Below, one piece after another: positions 17,299 through 24,761 of a stretch of DNA of 64,000 nt. The position numbers and the translations under genes were made by a program. Under the pieces are notes generated by a model. The model was not told the origin of the DNA, did not search any database, and was given only the letters and a program-made list of their open reading frames with translations. The stretch is from an uncultured Sphaerochaeta sp. Its GTDB lineage: Bacteria; Spirochaetota; Spirochaetia; Sphaerochaetales; Sphaerochaetaceae. The first letter of the stretch is position 1; every line of letters starts with the position of its first letter. The DNA is taken from contig NZ_OY781063.1 of NCBI RefSeq assembly GCF_963676285.1, positions 1,550,001-1,614,000 on the forward strand, written 5' to 3'.

Positions 17299-18297
17299 TT
17301 ATTTGCCAATCTGAGCGTAGATTTCTTTTCTCAAATCGCCAAATCCGAGTTTCTCATACGCAGCATCACTTGCTTTGACAAATGCGTCAACATCTGGCTC
17401 AATGATTTTCACGCCATATTCAACAAGTTGTTTTTCTGTCTCAGTAATCTTGGACTGTACGTAACGAGCATTCTTCTCTCCAGCAGCCTTGGTTTCCTCG
17501 AGCAAAATCGTCTGTAGGTCTTCTGGCAAGGTCTGGAACCATCTCTCACCAACAATCAAACCATTGATCAGCTGGAAGTGCTCAGTGCGGATCATGTAAT
17601 CCAGAACTTCATAGATTCTAGAACCAAGAGCAGCGGTAAGCTGGACCTCACACCCATCAACTGCTTTGGACTGTACAGCTGAATAGGTTTCACCCCAAGG
17701 CATAGCAACCGGAGTAGCCCCAAGTGCGGCAACACTCTCTGCCCATGCAGGAGCACCAGGAGTTCTGATCCTCTGTCCGCTCAGATCTGCAGGAGTATAT
17801 GCTTCCTTGTTCAGGAAGAAGTGTCTTCCTCCATCATACCAGTTGAAGGAGAGGATGCGAATCTCATTCTCTTCACTCAACTCCTTCTCCCATTCTGCAA
17901 ACTTTGCACTCTGGGTTACTGCAAGTACTTCATCGTAGTTGTTGGCAAAATAGGCCATCCCGATGATTGCAATATCATTCACATAGTTACCCATGCGTCC
18001 ACCATCGGTAAGGACTGCAACGTTAACACCCTGCAATGCCTGCTCGATGACATCTTCATCACTTCCCAACTGTGCAGAGGGATAAATCTCAACCACCAAA
18101 CGGCCTTCTGAGCGAGCTTTTACACTTTCTGCAAGCTGCTTGAAACCCTCAACCATGGGAGAAGTTTCATTCAACTGAGTGGAAAGCTTCAAGGTATATA
18201 CCTTGTCACCTTTTTCCCCACCACCCTGGGCAAACACTGATGCAGTAGCTACAACCAGTACCAACAAGATTGTTACGAAAACTCTTGCTTTTTTCAT
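17299..18297 (-). CDS. dctP: TRAP transporter substrate-binding protein DctP
   Basis: 332 residues. The start at 18297 follows TTGGAGGAATCT and gives a signal peptide ending ATASVFAQG. The mature protein has the DctP order of motifs: LKLSTQLNETSPMVEGFKQL, RLVVEIYPSAQLGSDEDVIE, GQRIRTPGAPAWAESVAALG (with the conserved Arg that binds the substrate carboxylate) and TPVAMPWGETYSAVQSKAVD. The ligand is likely a carboxylate or sugar acid; the sequence does not show which. Confidence 0.94.
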   Translation of the reverse strand: MKKARVFVTILLVLVVATASVFAQGGGEKGDKVYTLKLSTQLNETSPMVEGFKQLAESVKARSEGRLVVEIYPSAQLGSDEDVIEQALQGVNVAVLTDGGRMGNYVNDIAIIGMAYFANNYDEVLAVTQSAKFAEWEKELSEENEIRILSFNWYDGGRHFFLNKEAYTPADLSGQRIRTPGAPAWAESVAALGATPVAMPWGETYSAVQSKAVDGCEVQLTAALGSRIYEVLDYMIRTEHFQLINGLIVGERWFQTLPEDLQTILLEETKAAGEKNARYVQSKITETEKQLVEYGVKIIEPDVDAFVKASDAAYEKLGFGDLRKEIYAQIGK

Positions 18298-18331
18298 AGA
18301 TTCCTCCAATATCAAGTCGAAATTCTTTGAC

Positions 18332-18369
18332 ATACTAGTATACTAACCGCATATTTTTTATTCTGTCAA
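18332..18369 (-). promoter_or_regulatory. dctP promoter with overlapping palindromic operator
   Basis: On the minus strand a consensus -35 TTGACA (18364-18369) and a -10-like TAGTAT (18340-18345) are 18 bp apart. The -10 lies inside the palindrome TAGTATACTA (18336-18345), which overlaps a second palindrome ATACTAGTAT (18332-18341). This is the obvious binding site for the FCD regulator encoded at 14575-15252. Confidence 0.6.
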
Positions 18370-18469
18370 CAAGAACTGGTAAGAATAAATACGTTATCCT
18401 TACCAGATTAAATACAATTTATTTGTTTTATAATAATTATTTAAAAAATATATACAAAGAATTCGTCGC

Positions 18470-18780
18470 TATGAGTATTACCTACTGAAGGAACCTCATG
18501 TCTCCCAGAAGGGCTTTCCCGAATCATTTTCACTACATCAGGATAAGGACCAACCATACTCATACACAAAAGGCCAGTGGTCGGGAAAACCACTGGCCCA
18601 AGGGAGTCGCGTTGCTTGGCAATAAAAGTAGAACCAAGATGTAGTACCGGACAATCGCGTAGGAGAAAAATACCCAACACCAAGTAGATCAAAGTAGTAG
18701 GACATCGCTGGGACTGAAGGGCTTTATCCCTGCCAGCTACCTTCTATTCTTCTCCTAATCATATCCCTTCCTAGGTACAA
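18470..18780. other. Gene-poor stretch with a GC-richer island of unknown nature
   Basis: Between the dctP promoter and the marR-like promoter (18370-19012) I see no convincing gene. The flanks are very AT-rich, but 18470-18780 is much richer in G+C. It holds a perfect 9-bp hairpin GGCCAGTGG / CCACTGGCC (18572-18598), a direct repeat GAAGGGCTTT at 18508-18517 and 18716-18725, and several long stop-free minus-strand frames, the longest 83 codons (18441-18692). It could be a decayed mobile element or coding relic, or a structured RNA. None of these is established. Confidence 0.35.
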
Positions 18781-19012
18781 GCATATGCCGGAATGTCTGA
18801 AATTGTCAATATACCTAGGCAGTATACTATTTGCATATATAAATTTATCGATTTTCTTTAGCACTATTTATTTACGAGTGAAAAGTATTCGCTTCTGTCA
18901 GAACATACCTCGATTTTTATGTAAAATTTGCAGGTTTCTTATCGATTACCAAATTATTCGCTCTCAGCTATGTCATAGCAGAAAAATAAGTCACTCTTTT
19001 TTTATCTACATA

Positions 19013-19042
19013 TTGACCAAGAAGAGTACTTCCTCGTATATT
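19013..19042 (+). promoter_or_regulatory. Promoter of the marR-like / CoA-disulfide reductase operon
   Basis: -35 TTGACC (19013-19018), an 18-bp spacer, and -10 TATATT (19037-19042). The expected start is about 40 nt before the ATG at 19089, leaving room for the GGAGG Shine-Dalgarno. Confidence 0.6.
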
Positions 19043-19088
19043 TGTCCATGGCAATTATTGCTAAATAAAATTACTTATGGAGGTTTGC

Positions 19089-19445
19089 ATGATTGATCTC
19101 TGCGCCATCCGAAAGTTGCAGACTTCCCTTCGCAACTTCGAAGACCAGTTGAAGCAGCAAACAGGACTCTCTTTCAACGATGCCTTGTTGCTCTGTGCGG
19201 TAAACAAGGGAATCTGCGAACCCAGTGCCTTGGCAAAGGAACTGGAACTTTCCCCATCCCGGCTTACCCGTATCTTGGATAGTCTGGAGAAACGTAAACT
19301 TGTTCAGAGAACCTTGAGTATCATGGATCGAAGAAGCCTTACCGTTGCCCTGACCGAAACAGGCAGTGAAATGGTACAAACCTATAATTGTTCAGAACTC
19401 AACCTTCCAAGCGAATTACAATTCACTCAGTCACCCAATAACTAG
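19089..19445 (+). CDS. MarR-like winged-helix regulator
   Basis: 118 residues. The pattern FNDALLLCAVNKGICEPSAL, then AKELELSPSRLTRILDSLEK (recognition helix) and RSLTVALTETGSEMV (wing) is a MarR fold. I place the start at 19089 because GGAGG lies 5 nt upstream; the frame could also begin at 19077. It is 8 bp before the CoA-disulfide reductase fusion, so it probably senses thiol, persulfide or oxidative state for that enzyme. It has one N-terminal Cys (CAIRKL) and one at CAVNKG that could serve as redox sensors; inference. Confidence 0.75.
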   Translation: MIDLCAIRKLQTSLRNFEDQLKQQTGLSFNDALLLCAVNKGICEPSALAKELELSPSRLTRILDSLEKRKLVQRTLSIMDRRSLTVALTETGSEMVQTYNCSELNLPSELQFTQSPNN

Positions 19446-19453
19446 GAGACCCT

Positions 19454-21961
19454 ATGGAAAAGAAATACCTTATCATCGGAGGAGTCGCAGGAGGGGCAGG
19501 TACTGCCGCCAGACTCAGAAGAAGGGACGAAAAGGCCCAGATCATCATGTTTGAACGTGGTGAATACATCAGTTACGCGAACTGTGGTCTTCCCTATTAC
19601 GCCGGAAATGTAATAACTGAACGCTCCAGGTTGTTTGTTATGACCCCTGACAAGTTCATGGAATCGTTGAACGTGGAAGCTCGCATCCAAAGTGAAGTTG
19701 TAAGGATCGATCGTGAAGCAAAGACCATCCATGTAAAAGACCTGAAACGCAACACGGAGTATGATGAACGCTACGATGTACTCATCCTCTCCCCTGGGGC
19801 AAGTCCGCTAAAACCTCCCATCCCAGGGATAGAGCACCCGGCAATCATGTCTCTTCGATCTGTCAGCGATATCGACAGCATAAAGGAAAAAGTTGACAGT
19901 CCAACAACCAAACGTGCAGTGGTGGTCGGCGGTGGCTTTATCGGCATCGAGATGGCAGAGAACCTGAAGGAACGTGGCTTACAGGTATCGGTTGTGGAAG
20001 CGCTCGACCAAGTCATGAATATCATTGACTACGACATGGCAGCGGAGGTACAGCAACACCTCAGGGCAAAAGGGATCAATCTCTTCCTGAAGGATGGAGT
20101 AGCCTCCTTTGAGCATCATGGGTCACTAGTTAGTGTGCGCTTGCAATCAGGCACCCTGATCGATGCAGATCTGGTAATCCTATCCATTGGGGTCAGGCCC
20201 GATACCGCATTCCTCAAGGATTCAGGTATTGAACTCGCAAAGAACGGGGCGATCAAGGTAGATGAATATTTCACCACCAACGACAAGGACATCAGGGCAG
20301 TAGGTGACGCAATTGTCTTTGAAAGCCCGCTCTCTGGGAGCCCGGTAACGATCCCACTCGCCGGTCCTGCAAACAAGCAAGCCCGTCTCTGTGCAGATAA
20401 TATCGTGGATGGGAACAAGAAGCCCTATACCGGGATCATCGGTACCAGCATCGCAAAGATTTTTGACCTGACAGTTGCCTCCACCGGCCTGACTGAGAAA
20501 GGCTTGAAAGCTGCCTCTCTCCCCTATCGTTGCGCTATCACCCATGTGGGCAATCATGCAGGATACTATCCCAATGTAAGACAACTCTCCTTGAAAGTAC
20601 TCTACCACCCAGAGACAGGAAAAATCTGGGGGGGTCAGTCTGTAGGATATGGTGGGGTCGACAAACGTATCGACATCATCTCCGCCTTTATCGGGAAAAA
20701 TGGTACGGTCTATGACCTGGCAGAATTCGAACAAGCCTATGCTCCTCCCTTCTCCAGCGCCAAGGATCCCGTGAACATGGTAGGCTTCATTGCCGTCAAT
20801 GTCCTTGAAGGCATGAGCAACACCATCAGTTGGGATGAAGCAGAGGAGGCACGAAAAAACGGCACCTTCATGCTTGATGTAAGAAGTGAAGAGGAGTTCG
20901 AACTCGGGGCAATTGAAGGAGCTGTGAATATCCCCAATACCGATCTCCGTGACCGCTTGAAGGAAGTCCCAAAGGACCGCGACATTATCCTTAACTGTGC
21001 CATGGGTCTGCGTGGCTACTTTGCCGAACGAATCCTTCGCCAGAATGGCTTTACCCGTGTAAGGAACCTCACAGGAGGCTTCAAGACCTATGACAGCGCA
21101 ATGCGCGAACGTGAATTGCTTGAGCATAAGACGGTACTGAACATCAAGGAAGAGAGTGCAACAATCGACAATCTCAACGAAGATGGATCATTCCGCAGAA
21201 GGACAGAGAAAAAGATCTTCAAGGTGGATGCCTGTGGATTGCAATGCCCCGGTCCGATTATCCGACTCAAGAAGGAAATGGACAACCTCGAAGAGGGGGA
21301 CCGCATAGTCATCAAGGCTTCCGACCCTGGTTTCGGTGTTGATGTACAATCCTGGAGCAAGCTCACCGGCAACAACCTTGTTTCGGTGACCACGACAGAA
21401 GGGGTTATCGAGGCCGTTGTTGAGAAAGGAAATGCAAACATCTGTTCAATGCCCGACTCAGCAGGTGAAAAACCTGCCATCTGCGCTCCCGATAATGGTG
21501 CAACGATGGTTGTCTTCTCCAATGACTTGGACAAGGCCCTCGCATCCTTCGTGCTTGCAAATGGAGCTGCTGCATCAGGAAAACAGGTTACCATGTTCTT
21601 CACGTTCTGGGGCTTGAGTGTACTACGCAAGAAACAAGCACCAAAGGTCAAGAAGGATTTCATGGGGAAGATGTTCTCCAGCATGCTTCCCAAGGGAATG
21701 GACGAGCTTGGACTCTCCAGCATGAATATGGGAGGACTAGGAGCAAAGATGATGAAAGGCCGCATGAAGAAGAAACATGTCGACCAAGTCACCCAGATGT
21801 TCCTGGATGCAAAGAGCTCAGGAGTCCGCATGGTGGCCTGCCAGATGTCTATGGATATCATGGGCATCACCAAAGAGGAACTGCTTGACGGCGTCGAGGT
21901 AGGAGGCGTTGCCACCTACATGGGTGCCGCATCAGAGAGCAAAGTCAATCTGTTTATCTAA
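19454..21961 (+). CDS. FAD-dependent CoA-disulfide reductase fused to rhodanese, TusA and DsrE domains
   Basis: 835 residues. Residues 1 to about 445 form a flavoprotein disulfide reductase: FAD motif GGVAGGAGTAARLRRR, active Cys44 in YANCGLPYY, NAD-binding GGGFIGIEMAENL and the dimerisation domain with GGVDKRIDII. A rhodanese domain follows (about 460-550) with active Cys515 in NCAMGLRGYF. A TusA/SirA domain (about 585-660) carries Cys594 and Cys598 in DACGLQCPGP. The last about 150 residues resemble a DsrE/F-like peroxiredoxin-family domain (MVVFSNDLDKALASFVLANG, then VACQMSMDIMGI with a Cys). It likely reduces CoA disulfide or persulfide and passes sulfane sulfur between its own modules. 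Confidence 0.93.
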   Translation: MEKKYLIIGGVAGGAGTAARLRRRDEKAQIIMFERGEYISYANCGLPYYAGNVITERSRLFVMTPDKFMESLNVEARIQSEVVRIDREAKTIHVKDLKRNTEYDERYDVLILSPGASPLKPPIPGIEHPAIMSLRSVSDIDSIKEKVDSPTTKRAVVVGGGFIGIEMAENLKERGLQVSVVEALDQVMNIIDYDMAAEVQQHLRAKGINLFLKDGVASFEHHGSLVSVRLQSGTLIDADLVILSIGVRPDTAFLKDSGIELAKNGAIKVDEYFTTNDKDIRAVGDAIVFESPLSGSPVTIPLAGPANKQARLCADNIVDGNKKPYTGIIGTSIAKIFDLTVASTGLTEKGLKAASLPYRCAITHVGNHAGYYPNVRQLSLKVLYHPETGKIWGGQSVGYGGVDKRIDIISAFIGKNGTVYDLAEFEQAYAPPFSSAKDPVNMVGFIAVNVLEGMSNTISWDEAEEARKNGTFMLDVRSEEEFELGAIEGAVNIPNTDLRDRLKEVPKDRDIILNCAMGLRGYFAERILRQNGFTRVRNLTGGFKTYDSAMRERELLEHKTVLNIKEESATIDNLNEDGSFRRRTEKKIFKVDACGLQCPGPIIRLKKEMDNLEEGDRIVIKASDPGFGVDVQSWSKLTGNNLVSVTTTEGVIEAVVEKGNANICSMPDSAGEKPAICAPDNGATMVVFSNDLDKALASFVLANGAAASGKQVTMFFTFWGLSVLRKKQAPKVKKDFMGKMFSSMLPKGMDELGLSSMNMGGLGAKMMKGRMKKKHVDQVTQMFLDAKSSGVRMVACQMSMDIMGITKEELLDGVEVGGVATYMGAASESKVNLFI

Positions 21962-21964
21962 TTC

Positions 21965-22171
21965 CTAATAGTGGGGTGGCCTCTGGTCCGAAGGGGCTAC
22001 GTCATCCCCCATTTCATCCACCACATCGGAGACACGTTTTTCCAATGCTTCGAGACGGCTCTTCAGAAGTCCGATTTCTTTGGCTTGTTCAGTGACCACA
22101 GAATCGAGGGTTACGATCGTCTCTTCCGCATAGGCAAGTTTCATTTCAAGCTTCGTCAGACGTTCTTCCAT
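21965..22171 (-). CDS. slyX: SlyX family small coiled-coil protein
   Basis: 68 residues beginning MEERLTKLEMKLAYAEETIV, a heptad-repeat coiled coil, and ending in APSDQRPPHY, the proline-rich tail typical of SlyX. Function is not known for the family. The start follows AGGAGAG. It is convergent with the CoA-disulfide reductase gene, only 3 bp apart. Confidence 0.85.
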   Translation of the reverse strand: MEERLTKLEMKLAYAEETIVTLDSVVTEQAKEIGLLKSRLEALEKRVSDVVDEMGDDVAPSDQRPPHY

Positions 22172-22309
22172 AGTAGTCTCTCCTTGTATGCATATCCTAT
22201 CATGAGTGAGTTTCCTCGACAACTCATCAGTGATGTTGCAAAACTGCGTTCATTTGTGCAAATAAGCCTTGTAAGATGGAACATCCATGGTATACTGACT
22301 TGTATTTTG

Positions 22310-22325
22310 TTGCAGAATGGTGCAA
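22310..22325. promoter_or_regulatory. Inverted repeat upstream of the WYL regulator
   Basis: TTGCA-N6-TGCAA lies 17 bp before the regulator's ATG, and the same half-sites occur further apart at 22237-22241 and 22258-22262. These are candidate operators for autoregulation. Their function is inferred only from position and symmetry. Confidence 0.35.
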
Positions 22326-22342
22326 ATGAGAGGGATTAGTGT

Positions 22343-23311
22343 ATGAAAGGCGAACGCGTTGCACAACTTGAGTTGTTGCTTCACTCCCATCCGGAAGGAC
22401 TGAGGAGAGCCGAGATTGCGCGCCGTCTTGGCGTCCACCGCTCGACGATCAGCAGATATGTTGATGAATTGAAGCAGTATATTGATATCTTTGAGGAGAA
22501 CAACCTCATCAAGATAAAGAGCAGGGAAGAAGATGAGAACATTGCCCTCAGTGTGTATGAGAGCCTTGCATTCAACCTCTCCGCGGAGATGCTTGCAACC
22601 AGCAGTGAGTACCAGAATCCACACCTTGCTTCTGGCCTGAGAAAGATTGCAATGAACATGCGATCCTATGCCCCGAAGATCAGTGAGAATGTCGTCAATC
22701 TCGCTGAGCAAATCGACAGGAAGATACAGGAGAAGAAGGAGTGCAGCAAGTTCAACTCTGTGTTGGAAGTGCTTATTGACTCCTGGGTATCGGGTCGTAT
22801 TGTGAGAGTTGTACAGAGCCTGAAAGGCTTCGATCCCATTGAGACAGAACTTGCCCCCTACTTCATAGGGTTCCGGGAGGAAGACACCGGAGGACGGCAT
22901 CCTATCAGTGTGACGGGAAGATTACGCCATACCACTGAGATCATTACCATCGATATCAGCACCATTACCAGTGCAATCATCCTGGATGAGACCTACACCA
23001 TCCCGGACAACCTCAAACCATTCAAATTCCATGAAGCCGAGGAACACTACGAAGCCATCGATATGATCCCGCTAAGCCTGAGGCTCAAGGAACGCTCTGC
23101 GATGAACGTCTTTCGCTCGGTAGTACATGGAACCCCTGTGTTCGAAAAAACGGAAGGTGGGGATCTTATCTGCAACATGGATGCAGAGAACTCGATCGAA
23201 CTCTATCTGAGAATCATCCAGTGTGGTGACTCAGTGGAGATATTGGGACCTGATAGTTTCAGGAAGAAATTCTGCAAGATGCTGAATAAAATCCTGGCTC
23301 TCTATCAGTAA
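22343..23311 (+). CDS. HTH and WYL-type ligand-sensing transcriptional regulator
   Basis: 322 residues. The N-terminus LLLHSHPEGLRRAEIARRLG and VHRSTISRYVDELKQYIDIF is a winged helix of the HTH_11/DeoR kind. The remainder resembles a WYL effector domain with a C-terminal extension (PIETELAPYFIGFREE, then RLRHTTEIITIDISTITSAI and the end SVEILGPDSFRKKFCKMLNK). WYL regulators bind nucleotides or single-stranded nucleic acid fragments. The target is unknown. It stands alone, divergent from slyX. Confidence 0.75.
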   Translation: MKGERVAQLELLLHSHPEGLRRAEIARRLGVHRSTISRYVDELKQYIDIFEENNLIKIKSREEDENIALSVYESLAFNLSAEMLATSSEYQNPHLASGLRKIAMNMRSYAPKISENVVNLAEQIDRKIQEKKECSKFNSVLEVLIDSWVSGRIVRVVQSLKGFDPIETELAPYFIGFREEDTGGRHPISVTGRLRHTTEIITIDISTITSAIILDETYTIPDNLKPFKFHEAEEHYEAIDMIPLSLRLKERSAMNVFRSVVHGTPVFEKTEGGDLICNMDAENSIELYLRIIQCGDSVEILGPDSFRKKFCKMLNKILALYQ

Positions 23312-23319
23312 TAATTATC

Positions 23320-23348
23320 TTGCCCCTTGGCATGAATGTCGTTATGCT
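23320..23348 (+). promoter_or_regulatory. Rubredoxin promoter
   Basis: -35 TTGCCC (23320-23325), a 17-bp spacer, and -10 TATGCT (23343-23348). It is immediately followed by the GGAGGAGG Shine-Dalgarno, giving a leader of about 14 nt. Confidence 0.55.
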
Positions 23349-23368
23349 ATGGGGAGGAGGAAACAACT

Positions 23369-23530
23369 ATGAAAGAGTACGAATGCGATCTTTGTGGGTA
23401 TGTATATGACCCGAAAGTAGGTGATCCCGATAACGGAATCAAGCCCGGAACAGCCTTTGAAGATCTCCCCGAGGATTGGGTTTGCCCTCTCTGTGGAGCT
23501 CCTAAGTCTGACTTTTCACCCCGCGACTAA
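23369..23530 (+). CDS. Rubredoxin
   Basis: 53 residues, the standard size. The two CxxCG knuckles [12 protein letters not shown] and [13 protein letters not shown] bind one iron atom. It is a cytoplasmic one-electron carrier, in anaerobes often serving oxygen and superoxide detoxification. The start is fixed by GGAGGAGG 8 nt upstream. A strong terminator follows, so it is monocistronic, with flavoprotein genes next in line. Confidence 0.97.
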   Translation: MKEYECDLCGYVYDPKVGDPDNGIKPGTAFEDLPEDWVCPLCGAPKSDFSPRD

Positions 23531-23547
23531 TCACGTGGGTTTCTAAG

Positions 23548-23578
23548 AACGGGGATGGTACTGCCTTCCCCGTTTTTT
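23548..23578 (+). terminator. Rho-independent terminator after rubredoxin
   Basis: An 8-bp stem, AACGGGGA / TCCCCGTT, with an inner GG/CC pairing, followed by a run of six T. Confidence 0.9.
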
Positions 23579-23601
23579 CATATCCAGAGGAGAAATATTT
23601 C

Positions 23602-24081
23602 ATGTTCAGAGCGATGCGTAGAGCAAAGCAGCAACTCAACAAGAAAGAGACCTTAGCCATTCTTGAGGCAGGATCTTATGGTACACTTGCCTGTCTTGGG
23701 GACGATGCCTACCCATATGCAATTCCCCTCAATTACGTCTACCTTGATAATAGGATCTACATGCACAGCGCCAAACAAGGGCATAAAGTCGATGCCATTG
23801 CAAACCACAGGAAGGTGTCCTTCACCGTTGTAGGTCAGGACCAGATTGTAAGCAAGGAGTACACCACCTACTTTTCCAGTGTCATTGCTTTTGGGAGAGC
23901 ACGATTGGCTGAAGGGGATGAGTATACAAGAGCCTTTACGGCCCTCACTGATAAATATGCAAGCGACAGGCCGAAACAGGAACGCATAGAGCAGATCAGA
24001 GGGTGCAGCCAGGCGATCATTATCGCCATTGATATCGACCACCTCTCAGGCAAACAAGCAAAAGAGTTGTCTCAGAAGTAA
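23602..24081 (+). CDS. Pyridoxamine 5'-phosphate oxidase-like FMN-binding protein
   Basis: 159 residues. The split-barrel flavin fold is indicated by YGTLACLGDDAYPYAIPLNY, then VYLDNRIYMHSAKQGHKVDA and VSFTVVGQDQIV. It resembles the NimA/DUF-type flavoproteins that reduce nitroaromatics or bind FMN or heme. AGAGGAG precedes the ATG at 23602. Sitting next to rubredoxin and a nitroreductase, it fits a redox-detoxification group; the substrate is not known. Confidence 0.85.
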   Translation: MFRAMRRAKQQLNKKETLAILEAGSYGTLACLGDDAYPYAIPLNYVYLDNRIYMHSAKQGHKVDAIANHRKVSFTVVGQDQIVSKEYTTYFSSVIAFGRARLAEGDEYTRAFTALTDKYASDRPKQERIEQIRGCSQAIIIAIDIDHLSGKQAKELSQK

Positions 24082-24186
24082 CACATTATAGAAAACAAAT
24101 AGTTACCTCAGAAAGAAAAACCTTATTCCCTGTACACGGATAATGAAAACCATAGTACATTGAAGAGAGATGAAATGGAGGAATCT

Positions 24187-24759
24187 ATGGCAATGTTAGA
24201 AGTTATCGAGAAGAGGAGAGCCTATCGTGCTCTCGATACAAAACCCATCAGTGATGACATCCTGGTCCGTCTTGCAGAAGCAGCACACACCGCACCATCA
24301 TCCATGAACAACCAACCATGGAGACTGGTGACCGTATCTGATGAAACAGTATTGGAAAAACTCAAGGAAGCACTGGCTCCTGGGAACTACTGGGCAAAGA
24401 AGGCTCCCGCATTGGTAGCAGTGGTAACCAACAACGCCTGGGGAATGACCCTTGGTGAACGCCACTATGCCCCATTTGAACTGGGTATGGCAGCGATGGC
24501 GTATCAACTTCAGGCTGTACAGGAAGGACTGTATGTACACCCCATCGCAGGGTTCAATGCCGATCTGGCAAAAGAAGTGTTAGGCATTGCTGATGAAGAT
24601 TCCATCATGGTACTGATGGTGGTAGGATACCCAGGAGACAGCTCCCACCTGAGTGAAAAACACCTGGAGAGTGAAAACGGTAAACGCGATCGTCTTCCCT
24701 TGGAGAACGTGCATGCATTCAACCATTTTGATAAGCAGCTGAAACCAAAGGGCAAATAG
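24187..24759 (+). CDS. Nitroreductase family protein
   Basis: 190 residues. FMN-binding signatures are EKRRAYRALD near the N-terminus, APSSMNNQPWRLVTV near residue 40 and the C-terminal GYPGDSSHLSEKH. It should be an NAD(P)H- and FMN-dependent oxidoreductase of nitro compounds, quinones or flavins. I place the start at 24187, 6 nt after TGGAGG, rather than at 24160. It converges with the MFS gene, 2 bp apart. Confidence 0.9.
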   Translation: MAMLEVIEKRRAYRALDTKPISDDILVRLAEAAHTAPSSMNNQPWRLVTVSDETVLEKLKEALAPGNYWAKKAPALVAVVTNNAWGMTLGERHYAPFELGMAAMAYQLQAVQEGLYVHPIAGFNADLAKEVLGIADEDSIMVLMVVGYPGDSSHLSEKHLESENGKRDRLPLENVHAFNHFDKQLKPKGK

Positions 24760-24761
24760 TC

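Noticed and set aside
18441..18692. 83-codon minus-strand frame as a real gene
   Set aside because: No ribosome-binding site, no recognisable family, and other frames of the same island are also long. Kept only as part of the island finding.
18785..19096. 103-codon plus-strand frame in the gene-poor region
   Set aside because: Composition (Ile, Ser, Tyr, Phe-rich) reflects AT-rich noncoding DNA, there is no Shine-Dalgarno, and it runs over the marR-like promoter.
20222..21127. 301-codon minus-strand frame opposite the CoA-disulfide reductase
   Set aside because: Antisense to clear catalytic domains with no independent support.
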